64,000 bases of DNA from Rhabdophis nuchalis (Eukaryota; Chordata; Lepidosauria; Squamata; Natricidae). Location of the stretch: the NCBI GenBank assembly GCA_039707465.1, contig CM077643.1, positions 42,124,105 through 42,188,104 of the forward strand, given 5' to 3'. The notes under the pieces are model-generated. The model made no database searches. It saw only the letters and a list, made by a program, of their open reading frames with translations, and was not told where the DNA came from. This document shows, piece by piece, positions 55,777-64,000 of the stretch (positions are counted from its first letter, which is position 1; the number at the start of each line of letters is the position of its first letter). A program made the translations under genes and the position numbers.

Positions 55777-56481
55777 TCAGTTTAAATGTTTAGCCAGGAA
55801 ATCTGTGAATTTAGTGCCAAGTAACTCAGTCCCTTTCTTGGATGGGTGCAAACCATCTCTTTTGTACAGTTTATCATTGGACCAGCTGCAGGCATCATGA
55901 CTAATAAGACCAAAGCCTTCCTTTTTACACCACTCCTTTAGCCACACATTAAACTCTGCTATGCGCTGGCCGTTTCCTTTTTGTTCCTTGTATACTGGTA
56001 TAACCTCTGAGAAGATAAGCCTACAACCTGTACTACTAAGTTCGTACCCCAAACTCTGGAAATCATTCTGCACAGAAGCTACATCTTTATGGGACAGATC
56101 ATTTGTGCCAAGATGTATAATAGCATCAACTTTACAGTCCTTACTTGCATTCTTGACTATCTTAAGAATACGCCTCTTGTCTCTGCTGGCTGTAGCACCC
56201 GGTAAACATCTGACATCTTTCAAAACCTCCATATCCTTACCTAAGTTTACATCTCTTACGATTGAGTCACCAATCAGGAGGTGACTTCTCTTTTTGGGTA
56301 CCTTGCTCTTGTTGTGTGACTGATGCATGATCCCTGGTTCACACTTTTGCATTTCTGAAGTAGGTTCTTCACTTTGGACCACAATCCGCTGCTTATTTGA
56401 GTCGTCATTATTACCTTGACCTGTCACTTTAGTGTCCCCATTAAGATCAGCAAGGGCGCTATATCTGTTATGCTGGGACAC
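55777..56481 (-). CDS. CR1 ORF1 with SGNH/GDSL esterase domain
   Basis: A 234-codon intact frame. Residues 67-232 form an SGNH hydrolase-like domain: LLIGDSIVRD (68-77, nucleophile Ser73), GATA (95-98), IIHLGTNDL (121-129) and DGLHPSKKG (209-217, Asp209 and His212 of the triad). The N-terminal 60 residues are polar and look disordered. Esterase ORF1 proteins are established in some CR1-clade LINEs; their role may be lipid or membrane binding or RNP assembly, unproven. It lies 158 bp upstream of ORF2. All catalytic blocks are present. Confidence 0.9.
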   Translation of the reverse strand: MSQHNRYSALADLNGDTKVTGQGNNDDSNKQRIVVQSEEPTSEMQKCEPGIMHQSHNKSKVPKKRSHLLIGDSIVRDVNLGKDMEVLKDVRCLPGATASRDKRRILKIVKNASKDCKVDAIIHLGTNDLSHKDVASVQNDFQSLGYELSSTGCRLIFSEVIPVYKEQKGNGQRIAEFNVWLKEWCKKEGFGLISHDACSWSNDKLYKRDGLHPSKKGTELLGTKFTDFLAKHLN

Positions 56482-56562
56482 AGCAAAAGTTTTGTGTTTT
56501 GTATCCTACGGCCCTACTCGTAATAATCAAAAAAATACTATCAGAAATCCCATATGCTAGAC

Positions 56563-56788
56563 CAGTGGTAGTCAACCTGGTCCCTACCACCCACTAGTGG
56601 GCGTTCCAGCTTTCATGGTGGTCGTTAGGGGTTTTGTCCAATACTGAAGCACTTTACTTTTTAAAAATTTAATTGACTTCCCTACTTTATAAATCACCTT
56701 TACTGTGGAACCAGTGGGTGGTTAGAATATTTTACAACTAACAGAGATACAAAAGTGGGCGGTAGGTATAAAAAGGCTGACTACCCCA
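56563..56788. mobile_element. hAT MITE with perfect 8-bp duplication
   Basis: CAGTGGTAGTCAACC to GGCTGACTACCCCA, 226 bp; TGCTAGAC flanks both sides (56555-56562, 56789-56796). Inner text has cccactagtgggcgttcc. Confidence 0.92.
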
Positions 56789-56796
56789 TGCTAGAC

Positions 56797-57679
56797 AATA
56801 ACCCGAATCCTCTTGAGAATTCCTGAGGGGGGAAAAAGAAGCTCAATTTCTCCAAGGGGGAAAAAAAAAACCTAAGCAAAAACATCACTATAACATTAAG
56901 GCCAAAATAGCTTCTTAACACCTAAGTTCCATTTTCAAGAGAAAAGCAGCTTTGGTTATTTTTACAGTGCTGAGCATAAGCTCTGACACCGATCGTTAAG
57001 TGTAATAATTAGACTGGTTTTCTGTTACAATTTTAGCATTCAATCACAATTAGTCAGAATGGATCAGGGCTAAACTAAGGCAATGCTATTATCTTCCCTT
57101 GGAAGCACAGCTTTCTGAAGATGGAATGAAAACACTCAAGAGGATGACACCCTTAATGTCTGCACCATGGAGATAATGCTCTAATTTTTTCTTTTAAAAA
57201 AATAGTCTTTCTAGTTAAGTAGGATCAAGTAGTGAACAGGATAGAAGAGAATTATTAGTCTTACAAACTGGAAATTTCTGGGCAGAAATTTTATTTACAC
57301 ACACACACACACGATATTCAGCCGGTTCAGACCGGTTCGTCCAAAACAAGTAGTGGAAATCGTGGGTGGGCCTGCCCACCAGTCCCGGCTCTATTTAGGC
57401 ATATTTTGAGGGCGGAGGCATGAGTGGAAGGCCCATGCAGGAGCAAACCGCATCCGCTGAAGGCAATTATACAATTTATTTTTTGTCAAATGTTAAAGAT
57501 AATCATGATTTTTTTTTTCATAGAGAACTAATTTGACCTAATCTTGGATTAGAGTTATGACTTAGGGGAGTCCACTTATACATATGGAAACAGTCGACAC
57601 TTCAACGCAAAGAAAAGTATCGTCTTTCAATGTATGCATGGAAGTGTGATGGAAGGTCAGTGTGGCAGAGTGGTCAGAA
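56797..57679. other. Non-coding interval with hAT remnant
   Basis: 57297-57313 is (CA)8. 57313-57465 resembles the element at 49566 (ggttcagaccggttcgtcc, agtggaaatcgtgggtgg). The rest is unassigned. Confidence 0.5.
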
Positions 57680-58060
57680 ATGCAATTCTCCAAAGCACCT
57701 GAGGGCAGAACAAGAAGCAATGGGTGGAAACTAATCAAGGAGAGAAGCAACTTAGAACTGAGGAGAAATTTCCTGACAGTTAGAACAATTAGTCAGTGGA
57801 ACAGCTTGCCTCCAGAAGTTGTGAATGCCCCATGGAATGGAAGTCTTTAAGAAGATGTTGGATAGCCATTTGTCTGAAATGGTATAAGGTTCCTGCCTAG
57901 GCAAGGAGTTGGACTAGATGACCTCCAAGGTCCCTTCCAACTCTGCTATTGTATTGTATTGTATTGTATTGTATTGTATTGTATTGTATTGTATTGTATT
58001 GTATTGTATTGTATTGTATTGTATTGTATTGTATTGTATTGTATTGTATTGTATTGTACT
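57680..58060 (+). pseudogene. CR1 3' end with expanded (TATTG)n tail
   Basis: The frame shows [19 protein letters not shown] and [20 protein letters not shown], the CR1 ORF2 C-terminus, then the 3' UTR (actagatgacctccaaggtcc). About 22 TATTG units follow at 57948-58058. 5'-truncated. Confidence 0.92.
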
Positions 58061-58151
58061 GAACTGTGCTGGACCAAAGAGGCAATTCAATTTTACTTTG
58101 AACAGTCATTATTATAGAGTCACTGAAGAAATCACAAAGCATCTACTATGA

Positions 58152-58519
58152 CCATGACATGCATGCCTGAAGTGGCACGCAGAGCCATTTTGCCTGGCAT
58201 ATGTGGCGTCGTCTGTTTCTCTTCTGGGTTTTTGGTGCACATGTGTGTGCGATGATCAGCTGGCCTTCGTGCATGCAGCAATGCCGGAAACTGGAAGACC
58301 TGGTCTTCATTTTCTTGCATGAGCATGCGCACCAGCCAGCTGATCGTTGTGTGCGCCATGCGTGCCAGTACCTAAAAGACTAGCTGGCATGGGCGCATGC
58401 ATGAACTGGACACCAGGAGTCTATTTTCTGGTGCGCTCATGCCCCCTGGGCAGCTCCACTTCCGGGTTACGGCCCAGATGAGCGTATGCCCTCGGTGCCG
58501 AAAAGGTTCGCCGTCACTG
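58152..58519. mobile_element. hAT MITE with internal repeats, copy 3
   Basis: The right end GGTTCGCCGTCACTG matches copies at 5157 and 21541; the left end is decayed (aagtggcacgcagagcc is kept). TACTATGA flanks both sides exactly (58144-58151, 58520-58527). Confidence 0.85.
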
Positions 58520-58527
58520 TACTATGA

Positions 58528-59252
58528 TAACATTCAATGCATATTGCTTTGACCTCTTTGGAAAAAAAAAATGCTGGACTTTTTTAGTGTTCTCAAAATT
58601 CTTACTTGCTGGATCAGATCAAAGACCTTTTTTGTTTTTTGCAAGGCAAGAGAAAGAAGGGACACATGGGTTGCTTTAAACTCAGTCTGTTCAAAGGGTA
58701 TATCTTCACTCACAAGTGTCACCTTTCCAGAGTTTGTCACACAACCTTTGGTGAGGATTCCTAGGATAGAATGATGCTGGCGGGGACATTCAGTATTCAA
58801 AATGTGGCTTTGTCTACTAGCTACACCCAGAGATATCTTGGAAAGTTCTAAGCAGCATCACTTGATCTCCAAATAAAAAATAAAGAAATTCTGCAGTTTG
58901 GCCCAGTTCTGTTCTTTTTCCGTGGGGACAGTTTTAAAAACTGCCAATCACCTATTGATCTGCTAAGATTGTTGTTAAGTGAAGGAAAATAAATTTAAGA
59001 ATGAGCCTGAAATAATCGAATCACTTTGTGGACTACAATTTTTTTAGACTAGTTTCACATCATATTAAGCCATTCTTTGTTTAACAAGGATTTACAGCAT
59101 AGATTACAAAAGATACCAATAGAAGAGAATTTTTTTAGCTCAGGGTTGGACCTCACAGATTACAAATAATTAGGGATGAATCTCTTTGGGGGAGGGGGAG
59201 ACCTCAAGACAATGATGTATAAGCAGTTCCAAATCTCACTTCTGATTAAATA
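58528..59252. other. Non-coding interval, nothing recognised
   Basis: AT-rich DNA without named repeat. Confidence 0.45.
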
Positions 59253-59700
59253 GAATAAAATAGCAGAGTTGGAAGGGACCTTGGAGGTCTTCTAGTCCAA
59301 CCCCCTGCCTAGGTAGGAAACCCTACACCACTTCAGACAAATTGTTGTCCAATCTCTTCTTAAAAATTTCCAGTGTTGGAGTGCTTACAACTTCTGGAGG
59401 CAAGTTGTTCCTTTGATTAATTGTTCTGTCAGGAAATTTCTCCTATTCAAAGATGAGTTTTTATGGAAACCTCACAAGAAAATTATAGAATTGGAATATG
59501 AAAATATTAGTGTGGTAGGAGACTAAATGGTTATCCAAACTCTTCTTTAAAACTTCCAGTGTCGGAGCATTCACAACTTCTGGAGGCAAGTTATTGTTCT
59601 AATTGTCTGGAAATTTCTCCTCAGCTCTAAGTTGCTTCTTTCCTTGACCAGTTTCCACCCATTGTTTCTTGTTCTGCCCTCAGGTGCTTCAGAGAAACAT
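59253..59700 (-). repeat. Two CR1 3' fragments in tandem
   Basis: 59253-59443 has the 3' end (gcagagttggaagggacc, AATAGAATAAAATAG tail) and part of the C-terminus. 59528-59700 repeats part of the same C-terminal region (tccagtgtcggagcattcac) and extends further 5'. About 85 bp of other DNA separates them. Confidence 0.82.
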
Positions 59701-60105
59701 TTTTATTTGCTTACAAATGATTTGGCCAAATTGAACCAGAACTATATTATAGCTTAATATAATATGTAACCCATGCTATAAGGCCCTTCTTGTGTCTTAT
59801 CTTTTCCCTTTTCTCTTCTTTCTTCCTTCCATCCACAGCACACAATAGTTTACATAAAGCCAGACACAGGTTCATAGCAGATATTATAATACAATCTCTC
59901 TCCTGATATCCCTCCCCTTTCATTTACTGAGCAAAAGCTACTGGAGTAACAAAGCATCCATCATGTTGATGATGTATCACCACTCCACAAAATAATGAAA
60001 GAGGCAGAACTAAAGAAAAAAGAGGAGACATTTTCGGATCTTTAGCTGAAGCCATAACAATAGGCTTTGGATTTCATCCTTTCCCTAAACAGGTGTTGTT
60101 TTTTT
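59701..60105. other. Non-coding interval, nothing recognised
   Basis: C/T-rich patch at 59795-59835; otherwise unassigned. Confidence 0.4.
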
Positions 60106-60195
60106 AACTTCAGCAACTTTAAGATGTGTGGATTTCAATTGCCAGAATTCTCCAGGCAGCATACTGGCTGGGGAATTCTGTGACTGAACAACTGA
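60106..60195. mobile_element. Decayed palindromic hAT MITE
   Basis: caactttaagatgtgtggat, then agaattctccaggcagc and gctggggaattctgtgact resemble the 135-bp family, with partial palindrome left. Confidence 0.55.
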
Positions 60196-60199
60196 ACTT

Positions 60200-60275
60200 T
60201 GTTTTTCTTCAGAGCTGAAAAAGCTTCTCGGATGAGAAGCGAAACGTCTTCAAAGAAAAACGAGAAAGATGACTG
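60200..60275 (+). other. Hammerhead-ribozyme-like motif, degenerate
   Basis: CTGAAAA at 60217, a perfect 7-bp hairpin GCTTCTC/GAGAAGC with loop GGAT (60225-60242), then GAAAC (60243-60247). A following CGTCTTC can pair with GAAAGATG downstream (about 60264-60271). The core CTGANGA has A where the essential G lies, so it should be inactive. Hammerheads of this kind are known in Penelope-like elements; that link is inference. Confidence 0.4.
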
Positions 60276-60791
60276 AGAATCTCCATAAACGTATCTGCCC
60301 TACATTATGGGGCAGTAAAACTCTAAAATTAATCAATGACCTGGAATCACACTAAAGGATACCTCTTCACTCCCTTTCAAGACAGAGGTGGGCATCTTGA
60401 GCACCATACTTGGAAACATGTATGTGTATATGTGTGTGTATACGCATACACACACATGAACATGCATATCTGCTATTTGAATTAAGAAACACAAAGAAAC
60501 TGAAAATGTTGTTGAAATTCTTGGCTGAAGATTCAGCCTCTGGTGCCTTGTATACCACTACTGAAAACAAACACAATAAGTGGTTGCAACCAAGGCTTCA
60601 TTCAGAAGCACATATATGGGACAGTTTTCATTCAAATGTTTCAAGGTCACCTTTAATCTTTCTGACTGACTGAGTTTCAAACCAAGATTTTCCCAGCCCA
60701 AGACTCCAGCCATATCACCATAAGGGTTGCTTAAGAGTTGTGGAAATAGTCCCATACATCAAGAGTGGACAATGCTTACATGTTTTATTAT
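60276..60791. other. Non-coding interval with CA-rich patch
   Basis: A TGTGTATATGTGTG...CACACACATG patch at 60420-60465 is partly self-complementary. Nothing else recognised. Confidence 0.4.
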
Positions 60792-61470
60792 ATACTAGCT
60801 GGATACCTGTGCTTAACGACGAAACTATGAAATCGGGCAATGCAAGACAAATCCAGTTCACTCCGGTTCAATCCATTGGCTCAGTGGTGGTTGATGACTG
60901 AAACACATACAGGAATATTGCTCCTGCCTGCTTGAGTCTGGAAGCAATTCCACAAGTGGAAGGCGTGGACACTTTGGTGAGGTACTGACATTTAGTACTG
61001 TAAGGAGCCCCAGACCAGTCCTGAGTGAAGGAGTGGAACGTCTGCCAGTTTGAATTGGGGTAATGGAATGTGAGGCAATTGGCAGTTGGAACAGTTCTTT
61101 TTAGGTGGGGAGGGGGAGTAGAATGTCTAACTCCTTAGCATCAGAGCATGTTAATTCTGTATAAGAAATACTAATGATACAATCCAATATGAACTATAAG
61201 TAATGACGGTGTAAGAATGCACGAAAGCTACCTGTAACCGATTGACACGCTTTCTACACGATGTAATGAAGAATGATTCTTTTTTTGTGTTTATGTTTGA
61301 CTAAAATAAAAAAAAATTCTTATAAAAAAAGAAATACTAATGATTTGATGGTCATTTCGAAAAATCCTTTCTTAGCAAGCACCTAGAAGCCAATAGGAAC
61401 ATACCTGCCAAATTTCAAGTTTGTGGGCTTTATGGTTCTGGTGATTTCATGAGTGAATGGTATTTGCCTT
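60792..61470 (+). repeat. Unclassified dispersed repeat, copy 2
   Basis: Matches 9718-10317 in the opposite orientation: tactagctggatacctgtgc, aaggagccccagaccagtcc, cttagcatcagagcatgttaa and gatttcatgagtgaatgg. It is interrupted at 61179-61329 by a retroposed insert. Confidence 0.75.
61179..61329 (+). mobile_element. Retroposed insert with 15-bp target duplication
   Basis: AGAAATACTAATGAT flanks both sides (61164-61178, 61330-61344) and the insert ends in an A-rich tail (aaaataaaaaaaaattctta). The paralogous repeat at 9718 has this site once. The inner 151 bp are of unknown source; a 5'-truncated LINE 3' UTR is likely. Confidence 0.85.
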
Positions 61471-61524
61471 TTATTATATATATGTAAGCTGTGTGTGTGT
61501 TTGTGTATACACTCACTCACTCAC

Positions 61525-61705
61525 TCACTTGTACCTTCAAGTCAGTACTGACTGCCTGGATAAGTCCCTGCCATTTTCTTGGCAAGATTTCAGAAGTAAG
61601 TTTGTCATTGCCTCCTTCTTAGGGCTGAGAGTGAGTGATTGGCCACATGTCATTCAGCTGGCTTTGTGTTTAAAGTGGGACTTGAATTCAAGGTCTCCCT
61701 TAACC
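61525..61705 (-). repeat. Type D SINE
   Basis: Reverse of the 18070 copy family: ctggataagtccctgccatt, gagagtgagtgattggccac and cattcagctggctttgtg. Confidence 0.7.
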
Positions 61706-61709
61706 ATTA

Positions 61710-62118
61710 CAGGGAGTTCTCAACTTACAACTATAATTGAGCCCAGAATTCTAGTTGTAAGTCAGCATGGTTCTTAAGCAGGGCGCCATCTGACCATGAC
61801 CAATTGTATGACTTTTTTTGCAGCAGTCATTAAATAAATACAGTCATTATTGGGCAAATGCAGTGGTCGTTAAGCAAACTCATTTTCCCCAATGGGCATT
61901 ATTTGCTTAACACTGGAAATAGGCTTTGGAAACCAGTAACTGAGTGGTGCAAATGGCCATAAATATGAGCTGGTCACCAAGTACTCAAATCCAATCTCAT
62001 GACTGCAGAATGGGGAAAGGCTGTAGAAAAGTTTGAAAATGGGTCATAAACAGCTTTGGGGAGGTCTGTCATAACTTTGAATGGTTGTTAAGCAACCGGT
62101 TGTTAAACAGGGACTGCT
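61710..62118 (-). mobile_element. Tigger-like MITE, copy E
   Basis: TA|CAGGGAGTTCTCAACTTAC to aaacagggactgct|ATA. Diverged but recognisable over its whole length. Confidence 0.75.
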
Positions 62119-63261
62119 ATACAATTCTGATCCACTCAAGCAGCAAAGAACTACTCAGATTCTGTCCAAACACCCAAGAACATAAAGGCCCACTTAATTT
62201 GGCCACGTACAATAGCAGGCTTAGCTGTAGCTAAGACCATAGGGTTTATAATCACATGTTCAGCTCCAAATGCTTCAGGATCAAAGTCTACTGTCAGTTA
62301 TTAAAGTAAGATTTACTAGCAAATTGGGGTAAAAAAACATAATGCATGGCCTCAACACAAAATGGGAAAAAAATATTTTTCCATTATTTCAAATAAGACA
62401 GCTAGATAAGTTCAAGCCACATAATAACCACAACACCTTCCATACTGCATGAAATAGCCCAGATGTACTCACTGGAATTACGAATTTTTTCCACCTAATT
62501 TTGTTTGCCTGCAATGTCATGTTTGCAATCTTTATTTAGAACTTGCATAAGAGGGTGCTGCTTATTTTAAACATTAAACCTCTAGAGTTTTAAAATCAGA
62601 TCTCATGGCATTGTGAAGGAAAGAACAATTTTTTTTCTTAAAATAATCCCAATTTGATTCTCCCTAATGTTATGAAGACGGAGGAAAGAAGGGAGAGAGA
62701 GTAGCACAAAACTGATTTCCCTTGAAAATATATATACATTTCAAGCTCTTGTGCTTGCTGAAGCTCTGCAGAGCAATTGTGTTCACAATGTGCTATAAAA
62801 AGCTAAGATGCTGTTACTCCTTCAATGTTTGCTAGCAGCATTTACTTAGAGCTTCAAGTGAAGTGGCATGGGGCTTCTTTCTTAATTAATGTGCTACAAA
62901 GAAGGATTCTGTACAAATCAGGCACTAGTTTTATTCTATCTCTTCATGTTTTTTTTTTCCTGAGTTGGTGAAGTTTACTGTAAGTGAAACTCAGTTGTTA
63001 GCGAGAACAAGGGGAAGGGGAAGAAACTGTGGACAGATTTCAGCAAATTCCAGAGGACTTGGAAATAAGCACTTCACAGGCTATTTAAGTGGCATAGTTG
63101 AGGACTCAGCTGTGACCTATTTAAGCCCCAGGTAGTCCAACTAGCTGGTAACATCTAGAAAACCTTGGCTCATCTCAAAAACTAAGCAGTGATGGACTTA
63201 GTCAGCACTTAAAAGGGATGCTACCCATCTAAGGAATATTAGGGTTAGGCAAAACAACCCA
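62119..63261. other. Repeat-poor interval, no gene recognised
   Basis: About 1.1 kb without a recognised transposon or exon; 62750-62940 has complex unbroken sequence. Confidence 0.45.
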
Positions 63262-63496
63262 AAATAGCAATAGCACTTAGACTTATATACCGCTTCACAG
63301 TGCTTTACAACTCTAAGTGGTTTACAGAGTCAGCATATGGCCCCCAACCATCTGGATCCTCATCGGGGTCCTTGGAAGGATGGAAGGCTGAGTCAAGCTT
63401 GAACCTGGTGAGATTCAAACTGCAAATTGCAGACAAGCGGCAGTCAGCAGAAGTAGCCTGCAGTACTGCACTCTAATCACTGTGCAACACAGCAGA
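63262..63496 (-). repeat. tRNA-derived SINE, type A
   Basis: aatagcaatagcacttagac to the head region gtgattagagtgcagtactg (reverse). Full length. Confidence 0.88.
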
Positions 63497-63729
63497 TGAA
63501 AAAATTGCAATGGCAAACCACATCCAAACAGATGTATCATCAAGTCACTAGAAATTAAGCTTGGGTCAAAGGAGACTTTTATCTATTGAAATAGCTGAAT
63601 TCAGAATCTGTTGTCCAGTCAGAGGCTAGGTTGGTAACTGGGCATATTATATTTGGAACAAAAAAAAAAAATCCTCTATCAATATAGATGAGGAACGCCT
63701 TGTTGAAGCAACTACAGGACAATCTAGCC

Positions 63730-64000
63730 CAAGGGTGTCAAACTCAAGGCCTAGGGGCCGGATCCGGCCCATGGGGTGCTTAGATCTGGCCTGCAGGGCC
63801 ACCCTGATAACAGCAAAGGATCAGTCCGTGGTGCCTCTGCCAGCAAAAATGGGGCTTGGGAGGGTCGTGTTTTGCAACCCTCATTGGCAGAAGGTTGAAA
63901 GAGGCCATTGCAGATGAAAATGAAGCTCAGGATTCCATTTTCGCTGGCAGAGCTCTTGGGCTACTACAGGCACAGACACAATTGACATCGAGCTGGCCAC
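63730..64000 (+). mobile_element. hAT element, cut by the window end
   Basis: CAAGGGTGTCAAACTCAAGG, then ggggccggatccggccc and gcttagatctggcctgc, matching the element at 43889. The right end lies outside the window. Confidence 0.8.

Larger units (their letters stand above)
52664..56540 (-). mobile_element. Nearly complete CR1 (L3-type) LINE
   Basis: On the minus strand: a short leader, ORF1 (56481-55777), ORF2 (55618-52752, one frameshift), a 3' UTR of about 60 bp, and a tail of about five TATTG units (plus strand CAATA at 52664-52691). About 3.9 kb. This is the most complete CR1 here and the reference for the other fragments. Confidence 0.9.

Noticed and set aside
54204..56284. Plus-strand frames of 79-130 codons over the CR1
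   Set aside because: Shadows of CR1 ORF1 and ORF2; hydrophobic composition comes from the reverse complement of Lys-rich codons.
1..64000. A novel multi-gene defence, metabolic or regulatory system
   Set aside because: No cluster of host genes or operon-like arrangement exists here; the coding frames are all retrotransposon-derived.

Overview
This window is vertebrate nuclear DNA built mostly from transposable elements. A squamate reptile is near certain and a snake is most likely. The evidence is CR1 (L3-type) LINEs ending in TATTG/CAATA pentamers, BovB (RTE) LINE fragments, tRNA-derived SINEs with a Sauria-SINE-like tail, L2-clade and L1 LINEs, a SPIN-type hAT copy, a GATA tetramer tract like the snake Bkm repeat, and many short hAT MITEs with 8-bp target duplications. 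I see no host protein-coding exon, rRNA or functional tRNA gene. The only convincing coding frames belong to retrotransposons.

Layout. 1-13.7 kb: AT-rich DNA with decayed CR1 pieces (2290, 5091, 7873, 10845, 11825), an LTR-like repeat in two copies (about 3575 and 11445), an L2 3' end (6389) and a solo LTR (12368). 13.7-25 kb: an LTR inside a Tigger-like element, BovB fragments, a cluster of hAT MITEs around 18.3-18.7 kb, a GT/TA microsatellite, an L2 fragment and a second solo LTR with perfect target duplication. 25.6-28.3 kb: SINEs, tetranucleotide tracts, an inverted duplication and a 1.76-kb GC-rich hAT element. 28.66-34.77 kb: a 5'-truncated L1 with 12-bp target duplications, split by a 4.6-kb L2-clade LINE on the minus strand whose 988-codon frame is intact. 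35-50 kb: SINEs (one pair head to head), BovB, hAT copies including the SPIN-like one, two solo LTRs and simple repeats. 50-56.8 kb: a truncated L2, an AT-rich element inside a SINE, and an almost complete CR1 with an esterase ORF1 and an ORF2 broken by one frameshift. 57-64 kb: CR1 tails, further hAT copies, a hammerhead-like motif and a dispersed repeat carrying a dated retroposed insertion.

How it works together. These elements mobilised themselves and one another: LINE reverse transcriptases made the SINE copies, absent hAT and Tc1/mariner transposases moved the MITEs, and recombination reduced endogenous retroviruses to solo LTRs. Many insertions are nested, so their order can be read. 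I found no new multi-gene system. The least explained structures are the nested-palindrome hAT element, the hammerhead-like motif, the hAT family that keeps its ends but changes its core, and the unclassified repeat at 9.6-10.3 and 60.8-61.5 kb. Family names come from recognition by eye; no database was searched.
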